A stretch of 64,000 nt of DNA from contig NZ_VTRU01000005.1 in the NCBI RefSeq assembly GCF_008274625.1, positions 62,001 through 126,000 of the forward strand, in the 5' to 3' direction. The position numbers were made by a program, and so were the translations under genes. The stretch comes from Chryseobacterium panacisoli. GTDB taxonomy: Bacteria; Bacteroidota; Bacteroidia; Flavobacteriales; Weeksellaceae. Below the pieces are notes generated by a model, which saw nothing but the letters and a program-made list of their open reading frames with translations, made no database searches and was not told the origin of the DNA. This document shows positions 1-5,541 of this stretch, one piece after another; the first letter of the stretch is position 1, and every line of letters begins with the position of its first letter.

Positions 1-33
1 ATGATTTGGTGTATACTGTTTTATACTTTATAC

Positions 34-975
34 TCAAATCATAGTAACTTTTGACAAATCTGCTCCAATCCCTTTGAGTGCTGCATATGTTAATTTATCC
101 ATCATTGCACCATCAAAACGTACAGTCTTAATAGCACGATAATATCTATTCGTCAAAGCAAATGTCGAACGGAATGAAACATTTTTAAGGGTCGCGCCAA
201 TAAATGTGACTTCATTCAATGCTCCATTATGAAATTTAACGCCTAAAAAAGTTTGCCCATCAAAAGATACTCCCCTCAAATCGGAATAGTCAAAATCTAC
301 CCCTTCAAAAACACAGTTTTCAAACATTGTTTTAGTAAGATCGGTCTTAATTAGCTTTACATTGGTAAGTTTTGCATTATTGAACTTTGCCTGGGCTAGT
401 CCCGACTTATTGAATTCGGTGCGTACGAGAATAGTTTCATTAAAACTTGACTCTGAAAGGTCACTGACAGACAGAACACAATCAGTCAGGTTTGCGCCGT
501 CAAAATTAGCTTTACGCATATCATTCCCCGTAAAAGTACTGCCAACTAAATCTGCACCCGAAAAATCAGATTCGCTTAAAGAGCTTCCATAAAATTTTCT
601 TTTATGGGCTATAACACCTGCAAAATCACTTTTTGCTAAATTGCTACCACTGAAGTTGATCAATAATTCTGGTTCCCGAATGCCAGATGCATCAGTACTT
701 CCCTGAATAATCTGATCTGCCTCTGTGGTCGCGTTACCATCTATTTTATGTACTGCCTCATCTCTAGATTGAAGATATTCTGAAAAATAATTTAGATCAA
801 CATCCAGGATTTTTGTCAGCTGATTTAAAGTAATAATATCTGGCAATGATTCCCCACGCTCCCATTTCCCAACTGCCTGTGGACTTACAAATACATGTTT
901 AGCAAGCTCGGCTTGTGACATACTTAATTTTTTTCGTGCTTCAGTAATTTTACTGCCAATCATTTTGGTATTCAT
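34..975 (-). CDS. XRE-type HTH regulator with pentapeptide-repeat C-terminus
   Basis: Predicted 313-residue protein. Residues about 6-60 form a helix-turn-helix of the XRE/Cro type (motif SQAELAKHVFVSPQAVGKWE). After a polar linker, residues about 100-300 carry loose pentapeptide repeats of the A(D/N)Lxx / F-every-fifth type (for example SDFSGADL, ANFDGANL, VDFDYSDL), which fold as a right-handed beta-helix in known proteins. The start at 975 is chosen because a TAnnTTTG box lies at 1006-1013 on this strand, downstream of an alternative in-frame ATG at 1008. The target of the regulator is unknown; the repeats could mediate protein or DNA-mimic contacts, but that is inference. It stands alone beside a decayed region. 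Confidence 0.85.
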   Translation of the reverse strand: MNTKMIGSKITEARKKLSMSQAELAKHVFVSPQAVGKWERGESLPDIITLNQLTKILDVDLNYFSEYLQSRDEAVHKIDGNATTEADQIIQGSTDASGIREPELLINFSGSNLAKSDFAGVIAHKRKFYGSSLSESDFSGADLVGSTFTGNDMRKANFDGANLTDCVLSVSDLSESSFNETILVRTEFNKSGLAQAKFNNAKLTNVKLIKTDLTKTMFENCVFEGVDFDYSDLRGVSFDGQTFLGVKFHNGALNEVTFIGATLKNVSFRSTFALTNRYYRAIKTVRFDGAMMDKLTYAALKGIGADLSKVTMI

Positions 976-1005
976 ATTATTTTTTATTTTAGTTTTTCTA
1001 CAGGG

Positions 1006-1013
1006 CAAATGTA
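1006..1013 (-). promoter_or_regulatory. -7 promoter box (TACATTTG) for the XRE/pentapeptide gene
   Basis: Exact match to the Bacteroidota sigma-ABfr -7 consensus TAnnTTTG, read on the minus strand, about 30 bases upstream of the ATG at 975. It rules out the ATG at 1008 as the main start. No clear -33 TTG element is seen. Confidence 0.5.
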
Positions 1014-1053
1014 AAACACATTATAGTCAGTTTTATCATAAAGCCGGATCGCA

Positions 1054-1072
1054 GTAGTTGTAATTACACTAC
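1054..1072. promoter_or_regulatory. imperfect palindrome upstream of the XRE gene, possible operator
   Basis: GTAGTTGTAATTACACTAC is a near-perfect palindrome, with 9-base arms and one extra T on the left. It lies about 40 bases upstream of the -7 box of the XRE gene. A second inverted repeat, GTTGT/ACAAC, is at 1078-1093. XRE proteins commonly bind short palindromes near their own promoter, so autoregulation is a reasonable inference. Confidence 0.3.
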
Positions 1073-1193
1073 TTACTGTTGTTTTTTGACAACTTATAGT
1101 GGCATAAACAGTCATTTCATCAAAAAGACGAATAAAAGTATACAATGATGATACATATTCTCACTAAAATATTACAATATAAATTTCTGCTTC

Positions 1194-1424
1194 CTATTTT
1201 CCCTTTTTCTGACAACGATCGATACATTTTTTAGAAATTTCAGAAATTCTTTCTAAATCTTCCACCAAATGTTTCGATATCTCTTCGGTTTATGGGTACA
1301 AGAACGAAACAGCCAAATAAACAGTTATTATTCCAACAGTAATTTCTACAAGTGTTGAAAACTTAATTGCATTAAACAAAAGTATAATAGAATTTGTTTG
1401 ATAAATTGGAGGGATATAATTCAT
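1194..1424 (-). pseudogene. small membrane-protein gene interrupted by an in-frame TAA
   Basis: Reading the minus strand from the ATG at 1424 gives 44 residues (start MNYIPPIYQTNSIILLF, one hydrophobic segment ending AVSFLYP), then TAA at 1290-1292, then 31 more residues in the same frame (TEEISKHLVEDLERISE... ending QKKGK) before TAG at 1194-1196. The second half is charged and helical, as expected for the cytoplasmic tail of a one- or two-pass membrane protein. The continuous frame on both sides of one stop suggests a recent nonsense mutation. A 44-residue gene followed by a chance open frame is the alternative. The family is not recognised. Confidence 0.45.
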
Positions 1425-1539
1425 TTTTAATTTGACTTAATCTAACCAAATCATCGATAAAAGTGTTTGAAGATATGCTCGTTAAGTCTGAAGGAGACAA
1501 CTATTTGATAATTGTCTATTTTTTTGTGCATAAAAGTCT

Positions 1540-1902
1540 CTATGTCAAACTTTTACAGCCTGCTATTTTATGCCTTAATTCTTGACTAAATTTTTTATTA
1601 TTTTGAGCTGTAATCAAAAGCTGTATAATATTACTGTTTAAACATTCCATTTTAATAATAACAGATAAACATAAATTTAACCAGTAACCTTGATTGTGAT
1701 CAATAATACCTTTCAAGATTAGTTCTATAGGAAAAAGATCGGAAAGTAATCTATTATTTTTATTAATTAACATTGTTAACTGTTTACTCACCGTTTCTAT
1801 ATATTCAAAAATTATATAAAAAGGATGACCATAGAAATTATTCATATTAATATTTGTGGTTTTACCTTCGTAAACTATTTTCCAGCAATTCGTTAACGCC
1901 AT
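1540..1902 (-). CDS. hypothetical protein, 120 aa
   Basis: A 120-residue open frame with ordinary amino-acid use (start MALTNCWKIVYEGK) and no recognised domain, signal peptide or convincing membrane segment. The middle (FEYIETVSKQLTMLINKNNRLLSDLF) looks alpha-helical. No exact TAnnTTTG box was found upstream, and the flanks are decayed sequence, so it may be a real small accessory gene or a chance frame in AT-rich DNA. No function can be assigned. Confidence 0.4.
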   Translation of the reverse strand: MALTNCWKIVYEGKTTNINMNNFYGHPFYIIFEYIETVSKQLTMLINKNNRLLSDLFPIELILKGIIDHNQGYWLNLCLSVIIKMECLNSNIIQLLITAQNNKKFSQELRHKIAGCKSLT

Positions 1903-2064
1903 ACTTCTATTGGACCTGGTTATAAACTACCTTTAATTTAAAGCCAATGCTGTAGTCTCTTTGTCTTCATTTTTCATTTTTCACTTTTTAATTCTTGACC
2001 TTTCATAATAATTTAATTAATTGTCAACTTATTTTAGGACGAGACATTTATATAAATTTTGAAA

Positions 2065-2166
2065 TCAAAACGGCTTATCACTAGAATCAAAATATTCATA
2101 TATACTTTCTATTCGCAATAAATCTTCTTTAAAAAAATTCGAGAAATCATCCGTTGGGGCTACAAC
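2065..2166 (-). pseudogene. C-terminal gene remnant, 33 codons
   Basis: Minus-strand open frame reading VVAPTDDFSNFFKEDL... ending SSDKPF, with a TGA directly upstream at 2167-2169 and no start codon. The composition (acidic, aromatic, helical) looks like the end of a real protein. A different frame just upstream (..ERCCPEDFKCEL) may be its continuation after a frameshift. The family is not recognised. Confidence 0.3.
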
Positions 2167-2206
2167 TCACACTTAAAATCTTCAGGACAACATCGCTCTT
2201 TTAAAA

Positions 2207-2237
2207 GAAAAATCCCCGGATCTCTCCGAGGATAAAA
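2207..2237 (-). terminator. orphan terminator-like hairpin
   Basis: Stem ATCCcCGG / CCGaGGAT around a six-base loop, preceded by an A-run that becomes the U-tract on the minus strand. No intact minus-strand gene lies directly upstream of it. Confidence 0.45.
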
Positions 2238-2306
2238 ACTTATAATAAAAAATTTTATTAACATTTCAAAATTAATAAATCTCTATTAATTGAATTATGA
2301 CTATAG

Positions 2307-2340
2307 TCATAAAAAACCTCCCGCGTCAACAGGGAGGTAA
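2307..2340 (-). terminator. orphan terminator-like hairpin
   Basis: Stem ACCTCCC / GGGAGGT, loop GCGTCAACA, with an A-run on the left that is a U-tract on the minus strand. It follows the minus-strand open tail that stops at 2362. Confidence 0.5.
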
Positions 2341-2455
2341 AAGTGCAAAATGAATTATAAGTTATAATGATGTGGTGTTAAATAAAGTCTCTCTTAAAAA
2401 CTCTTTTTTATCACTAACAATGCATATACTGTTTAATAGCACATTTTCTTTTAAC

Positions 2456-2480
2456 GTAAAAATCCCCGGGAAACCGAGGA
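2456..2480 (-). terminator. orphan terminator-like hairpin, GAAA loop in the plus sense
   Basis: TCCcCGG-GAAA-CCGaGGA with a U-tract on the minus strand. The stem is nearly the same sequence as the hairpin at 2207-2237, so the two are likely copies of one element. Confidence 0.45.
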
Positions 2481-2518
2481 CACTTAAAAAACTTGACTTG
2501 TACTTTTAAAAAACTGCG

Positions 2519-2593
2519 TGAATATACGGATAGACTGTAGCTATAACTCTACGGGAAACCGTAAGGCTTGTGTTCTAATTGTTTGTATATTCG
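2519..2593 (+). ncRNA. candidate structured RNA or leader upstream of the P63C gene
   Basis: An outer stem pairs GAATATAC (2520-2527) perfectly with GTATATTC (2585-2592), extended by a T-G wobble. Inside are a hairpin TACGG-GAAA-CCGTA (2550-2563) with a GNRA tetraloop and a weaker ATAG/CTAT hairpin (2530-2544), which together suggest a three-way junction. It ends 25 bases before the ATG of the P63C gene and could be a leader of that mRNA or a separate small RNA. A weak -7-like TACTTTTA lies upstream near 2500. It did not match any riboswitch or ribozyme core I could recall. Confidence 0.4.
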
Positions 2594-2617
2594 GATTTTA
2601 ACTAATACCTAATTTAA

Positions 2618-3583
2618 ATGACAGCAAAAAAAATAATAAAAGCTGAATATGGCTCCGATAAAACTCCTTTGCAACTTGGAGAAATAGAAATACCTTGTTA
2701 TGTGCTGGAAGATGGAACAAGAGTTTTCTCAGGTAGAGGAATTCAGAAAGCCCTAGGATCTACATCAACTTCAGGTTCATGGTTAAGTAAGTTTGTTAAT
2801 GACTCGGCGATAAAACCATATTTAAATACTGGCGTTTTAGAGCAATTAAACAATCCTATTGCATTTCAAAGACCCCAAGCTGGAGGCTCTCAATCAAGCA
2901 CTTACGGTTACGAAGTAACTATATTGATTGATATTTGCGATTCGATTTTACAAGCAAAAAAAACCGGCACAGATATTCCAGAAAATATAATTGAAAATGC
3001 AGAACTAATAATAAGATCAGTTGCCAAGGTTGGTATTGTTGCATTAGTTGACGAAGTTACAGGATACCAATATAAAAGAGAAAATGATGAACTTCAAAAG
3101 ATTTTAGCAAAATATATTAGTGCGGAATTACTTCCATGGCAAAAGAAATTTCCTGATATATATTATAAAGAGCTATTCAGGTTAAATGGGTGGGATTTTA
3201 CGGTCAATGGAATAAAAAAAAGACCAGGCGTGATTGGAACTTGGACAAAGAAATTGATATACGAACAACTTCCTGCTGGCATTTTAGAAGAGTTAGAAAA
3301 GAATGTTCCTAAAAGCAATGTGGGAAATAAGACAGCAAGGCTTCATCAATTATTAACTGAAGATATTGGTAATCCACATTTAACAGCTCAAATAAATCAA
3401 ATGGTGACATTATTTCAATTATCTGATAATATGCAACATATGTGGGGACAATTTAACAAGTTAAAAAGTAGGCAACAGGGACAATTAGAACTTCCTTACA
3501 ATTTTAATGAAAAAGGCTTTACAATAGAACCTAAAGAAGTAGACGGTGCCACTGATAATCTGGAAAACTATGATAATAAATAA
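2618..3583 (+). CDS. P63C-domain protein, phage-related
   Basis: A 321-residue protein. The C-terminal half (about 160-260) matches my recollection of the P63C domain: LAKYISAELLPWQKKFPD, YKELFRLNGW, RPGVIGTWTKKLIYEQL and the HQLLTEDIGNPHL segment. The N-terminal part (about 15-110) resembles the antirepressor-like region found with this domain (VFSGRGIQKALGS). P63C proteins occur in phages and in genomic islands. Their biochemical role is not established, so none is claimed. It is monocistronic, with a structured leader upstream and its own terminator downstream. A phage-type lysozyme lies 0.5 kb away on the other strand. Confidence 0.8.
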   Translation: MTAKKIIKAEYGSDKTPLQLGEIEIPCYVLEDGTRVFSGRGIQKALGSTSTSGSWLSKFVNDSAIKPYLNTGVLEQLNNPIAFQRPQAGGSQSSTYGYEVTILIDICDSILQAKKTGTDIPENIIENAELIIRSVAKVGIVALVDEVTGYQYKRENDELQKILAKYISAELLPWQKKFPDIYYKELFRLNGWDFTVNGIKKRPGVIGTWTKKLIYEQLPAGILEELEKNVPKSNVGNKTARLHQLLTEDIGNPHLTAQINQMVTLFQLSDNMQHMWGQFNKLKSRQQGQLELPYNFNEKGFTIEPKEVDGATDNLENYDNK

Positions 3584-3588
3584 CGAAA

Positions 3589-3616
3589 TTCCCCACCTAA
3601 TAGTGGGGATTCTTTA
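3589..3616 (+). terminator. terminator of the P63C gene
   Basis: TCCCCAC / GTGGGGA stem with a CTAATA loop and a T-rich tail (TTCTTTATT), starting six bases after the stop codon. Confidence 0.7.
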
Positions 3617-3642
3617 TTACTTTCAGATCATTACCTGAAGAA

Positions 3643-4038
3643 TTAGGGAAGTTTGCATTTCCAAAATCTATTAAAGCTAAGTCCAAGATCATCGTTTATC
3701 CTTTGCTCGGCATCTTCCGCATAAACATAATGAGCTTCATGAAGAGGATAACCGTGATCATCTTCGTCAATCTTTGCTGTATAACAGTTTTCTTCTCTAA
3801 AATTTTTAATATTTATTTGATGCCCTTTACTTTCTCTCGGCATAATAGCTAATTCAAAATCATCATTACTAATATGCTCAACAACATTGTTTTTACTATC
3901 TGGCGCGCATGAAACTATCTTGATTCTTTTCACTGTATATTCGAAATCATATGTATTTGTCAAACATATATGTAATATAGCCTCTCCATTTATACCACTT
4001 TTGTTAATTTTTATTTGTATCTGTTGCATTGTTATCAT
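3643..4038 (-). CDS. hypothetical protein, about 131 aa
   Basis: An acidic, beta-rich small protein with no signal peptide or recognised domain. It ends NRFWKCKLP and has an Asp/Glu/His-rich stretch (KIDEDDHGYPLHEAHYVYAEDAEQR). The start is uncertain: ATG at 4038 (MITMQQIQI) or 4029. The longer reading from 4077 begins with a residue run unlike the rest and runs through a palindromic hairpin, so it is not preferred. It lies downstream of the lysozyme gene on the same strand, across an 87-base gap, and might be cotranscribed with it. Confidence 0.55.
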   Translation of the reverse strand: MITMQQIQIKINKSGINGEAILHICLTNTYDFEYTVKRIKIVSCAPDSKNNVVEHISNDDFELAIMPRESKGHQINIKNFREENCYTAKIDEDDHGYPLHEAHYVYAEDAEQRINDDLGLSFNRFWKCKLP

Positions 4039-4074
4039 TATTTTATACAAAAATACACTTATTCCGGAAGCACA

Positions 4075-4094
4075 CATTATGGTTTCCCATAATG
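4075..4094. repeat. perfect 8-bp hairpin between lysozyme and hypothetical gene
   Basis: CATTATGG-TTTC-CCATAATG, which reads with a GAAA tetraloop on the minus strand, the direction of both neighbours. There is no U-tract, so it is not a standard terminator. It may be an RNA processing or stability element in a two-gene transcript. Confidence 0.4.
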
Positions 4095-4125
4095 CTATTT
4101 AAAAACGGTCTTGTAATACTTAAGT

Positions 4126-4566
4126 TTATTTAGAAAAGAACAGATTAGCTTCAGCCCTTCTCCTGCGAATTAAACCATTTAATGTTTTTCCAGCAACAGT
4201 AATATATTTCGTAGTAAACCAATTTCTTATTGCCTGCTCTTCTGCTTTTTTATTGACCAAAGAAAACAAAGTCTCAGATCCTCCGGTATTATAAGCATGA
4301 GAAACCAAAGCATCAAACTGATTCTGATTAATTGCTATTTTCACTTTTGAGTTTACGATCTTTTCATAAGTTGGCAGGACTGCAGCAAATAATTCTATTC
4401 CTTTTTCTTTTGTGATTTCAGGATCTTTCATGGTTACTTTTTTTCCTCCGGGATAGTAAGTGCTACCATACCCTATCGTCGGAATTCCCGCAGAGTCCAG
4501 ATAAGGCTTAGCGCTGAAGCCTTCAAATGAGACAATCAGGTTGATTCCTTTTTGTGATGTTTTCAT
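4126..4566 (-). CDS. T4-type lysozyme (GH24 muramidase)
   Basis: A 146-residue phage-type lysozyme that hydrolyses the MurNAc-GlcNAc bond of peptidoglycan. The catalytic triad has T4 spacing: Glu15 (SFEG), Asp24 (YLDS) and Thr30 (PTIGYGS). The family segment NQNQFDALVSHAYNTG and the C-terminal RRRRAEANLF are also present. There is no signal peptide, as in phage endolysins that depend on a holin, and no holin was found nearby. A TAnnTTTG box at 4592-4599 supports the ATG at 4566. With the P63C gene it suggests a small prophage remnant, although structural phage genes are absent. Confidence 0.93.
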   Translation of the reverse strand: MKTSQKGINLIVSFEGFSAKPYLDSAGIPTIGYGSTYYPGGKKVTMKDPEITKEKGIELFAAVLPTYEKIVNSKVKIAINQNQFDALVSHAYNTGGSETLFSLVNKKAEEQAIRNWFTTKYITVAGKTLNGLIRRRRAEANLFFSK

Positions 4567-4591
4567 GTATTTCGTTTTATGTATTGTTCAG

Positions 4592-4599
4592 CAAAATTA
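4592..4599 (-). promoter_or_regulatory. -7 promoter box (TAATTTTG) for the lysozyme gene
   Basis: Exact TAnnTTTG on the minus strand, 26 bases upstream of the lysozyme ATG. A TTTG lies 13 bases further upstream, which is shorter than the usual -33 spacing. Confidence 0.45.
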
Positions 4600-4808
4600 A
4601 AATTGTAAATCCCAAAACAGTGAGGAAAAACCCCTATTTTTATCGGGTGTTATTATTATTTTTCCTTTAAGTACTGATTTTATTTTTTATGCTCTAAGGT
4701 CTCGGTATTTTTTGCTTGCAGTCCATCTTCTGCCTGTAAACAGATGTTTGTTGAATTTGCTCAATTTCTGAATTTATTGAGGCTGTAACTTATAAATTTA
4801 ATATAAAA

Positions 4809-4838
4809 CAAAAAACCTCCCGAATCATCGGAAGGTTA
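4809..4838 (-). terminator. orphan terminator-like hairpin
   Basis: AACCTcCCGA / TCGGaAGGTT with an A-run to its left, which is a U-tract on the minus strand. No intact minus-strand gene lies to its right, so it is probably left over from a lost gene. Confidence 0.4.
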
Positions 4839-4904
4839 TACTGTAATTTGTCAGAAATATGAAATTTCAATGGGCCAAATATAGCAAGTGTCTATATCAG
4901 AAAA

Positions 4905-4920
4905 TATGATTCAGATCATA
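4905..4920. promoter_or_regulatory. Crp/Fnr-like palindrome upstream of the TonB operon
   Basis: TATGAT-TCAG-ATCATA has 6-base arms and a TGAT-N4-ATCA core, like the Fnr consensus. It lies about 120 bases upstream of the -7 box at 5039. This could be an operator for a Crp/Fnr-family regulator. No such link is proven. Confidence 0.3.
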
Positions 4921-5038
4921 CGGCTGTTGAAAATATTTCATGAGCCCAACGGAAGATAAAACCACTCAGTTTGAAATCACAGCTTGAAAAAATATATATT
5001 ACTTTTTCTTCATCATTACATTTTTATCAAATTAAATT

Positions 5039-5046
5039 GTACTTTT
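5039..5046 (+). promoter_or_regulatory. -7 promoter box (TACTTTTG) of the TonB/ABC operon
   Basis: Exact TAnnTTTG ending 11 bases before the ATG at 5058. It places the transcript start inside a longer open frame that begins at 4971 and so fixes the start at 5058. Confidence 0.5.
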
Positions 5047-5057
5047 GTTTTTCTATT

Positions 5058-5411
5058 ATGCAAAAATTTCTCAGAGTCTTTTTTGTTTTCTCTTTACTTC
5101 TGATATTTGTTTCTAATGTCAGCGGGGTAAGCACATGTCTTGATCATGCTAAACACTCGAAAAGTAAAGTGATTTATAAAAAAGGTTCCAAAGAAGAGAA
5201 AATTCCAACCTTTTCACAGGACGACGAATGTCAGTGTGCACTACATATGCACATGAATAATGTTCTCCTTCCTGAACCTCTGGATATGGATTTTGCGATC
5301 AATAGTACGAATGACAGCGAAATGCCTCAACCGAAAGCCATTTCATACCGTTGTCTTCTCGACTTCTTCAGCTCCCGGGCTCCCCCATCCTCATTTTTTG
5401 CGGCAGCTTAA
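5058..5411 (+). CDS. small exported Cys/His protein, first gene of the TonB operon
   Basis: A 117-residue protein with a signal peptide (MQKFLRVFFVFSLLLIFVSNVSG) and then a mature part with Cys and His residues: STCLDHAKHSK, DECQCALHMHMNN, and a C-terminal PPSSF. It may belong to a family of small exported proteins that flavobacteria encode next to TonB receptors; that assignment is from memory and uncertain. The Cys-x-Cys and HMHM motifs suggest metal contact. It is 130 bases upstream of the receptor and on the same strand, so cotranscription is likely. The promoter box at 5039 supports this start. Confidence 0.65.
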   Translation: MQKFLRVFFVFSLLLIFVSNVSGVSTCLDHAKHSKSKVIYKKGSKEEKIPTFSQDDECQCALHMHMNNVLLPEPLDMDFAINSTNDSEMPQPKAISYRCLLDFFSSRAPPSSFFAAA

Positions 5412-5435
5412 TTTATCCTGCTGTCTTTTTTCGTA

Positions 5436-5455
5436 TACAGATTTTTTAGTCTGTA
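5436..5455 (+). promoter_or_regulatory. hairpin in the leader of the TonB receptor gene
   Basis: TACAGA-TTTTTTAG-TCTGTA lies in the 130-base gap, followed by GGGC-N8-GCCC at 5512-5527, 14 bases before the receptor ATG. The second stem could affect translation of the receptor. This is seen structure only, with no known family. Confidence 0.3.
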
Positions 5456-5541
5456 CTGTTATACCGTGGATACCTCTGTTTTCACAAAATTAAAGATATC
5501 CTTTTATTAATGGGCGTTTCACTGCCCGTACATCCCAGTTC

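Larger units (their letters stand above)
1903..2617. other. gene-poor stretch with gene tails and terminator hairpins
   Basis: No intact gene is visible in these 715 bases. It holds a 33-residue minus-strand tail (2065-2166), a second minus-strand open tail that ends at 2362-2364 (..DKKEFLRETLFNTTSL), three hairpins with T-tracts on the minus strand, and a foldable RNA segment just before the P63C gene. The pattern fits repeated gene loss at one site, leaving 3' ends and terminators behind. That reading is inference. Confidence 0.5.
4567..5038. other. intergenic stretch between lysozyme and the TonB operon
   Basis: No intact gene. It contains the lysozyme promoter, a minus-strand open tail with two frames that look like a frameshifted gene end (EIEQIQQTSVYRQKMDC and QAEDGLQAKNTETLEHKK, stop near 4687), an orphan hairpin (4809-4838), and a palindrome TATGATTCAGATCATA (4905-4920) upstream of the TonB operon. 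Confidence 0.45.

Noticed and set aside
1..43. ATGATTTG / CAAATCAT inverted repeat at the left edge as a terminator of the XRE gene
   Set aside because: The loop is 26 bases long and one arm overlaps the stop codon; there is no clear U-tract, and the left context is cut by the window.
2362..2508. A small minus-strand gene ending at 2362
   Set aside because: The open frame has no ATG, only a GTG giving 26 residues, and it runs through a terminator hairpin; kept only as a possible remnant.
2519..2593. Hammerhead or known riboswitch class
   Set aside because: A GAAA loop is present but the hammerhead CUGAUGA core is not, and no remembered riboswitch consensus fits.
1..5000. Complete prophage or integrative element
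   Set aside because: Only P63C and lysozyme genes are phage-like; no integrase, terminase, structural gene, tRNA or flanking direct repeat was found.
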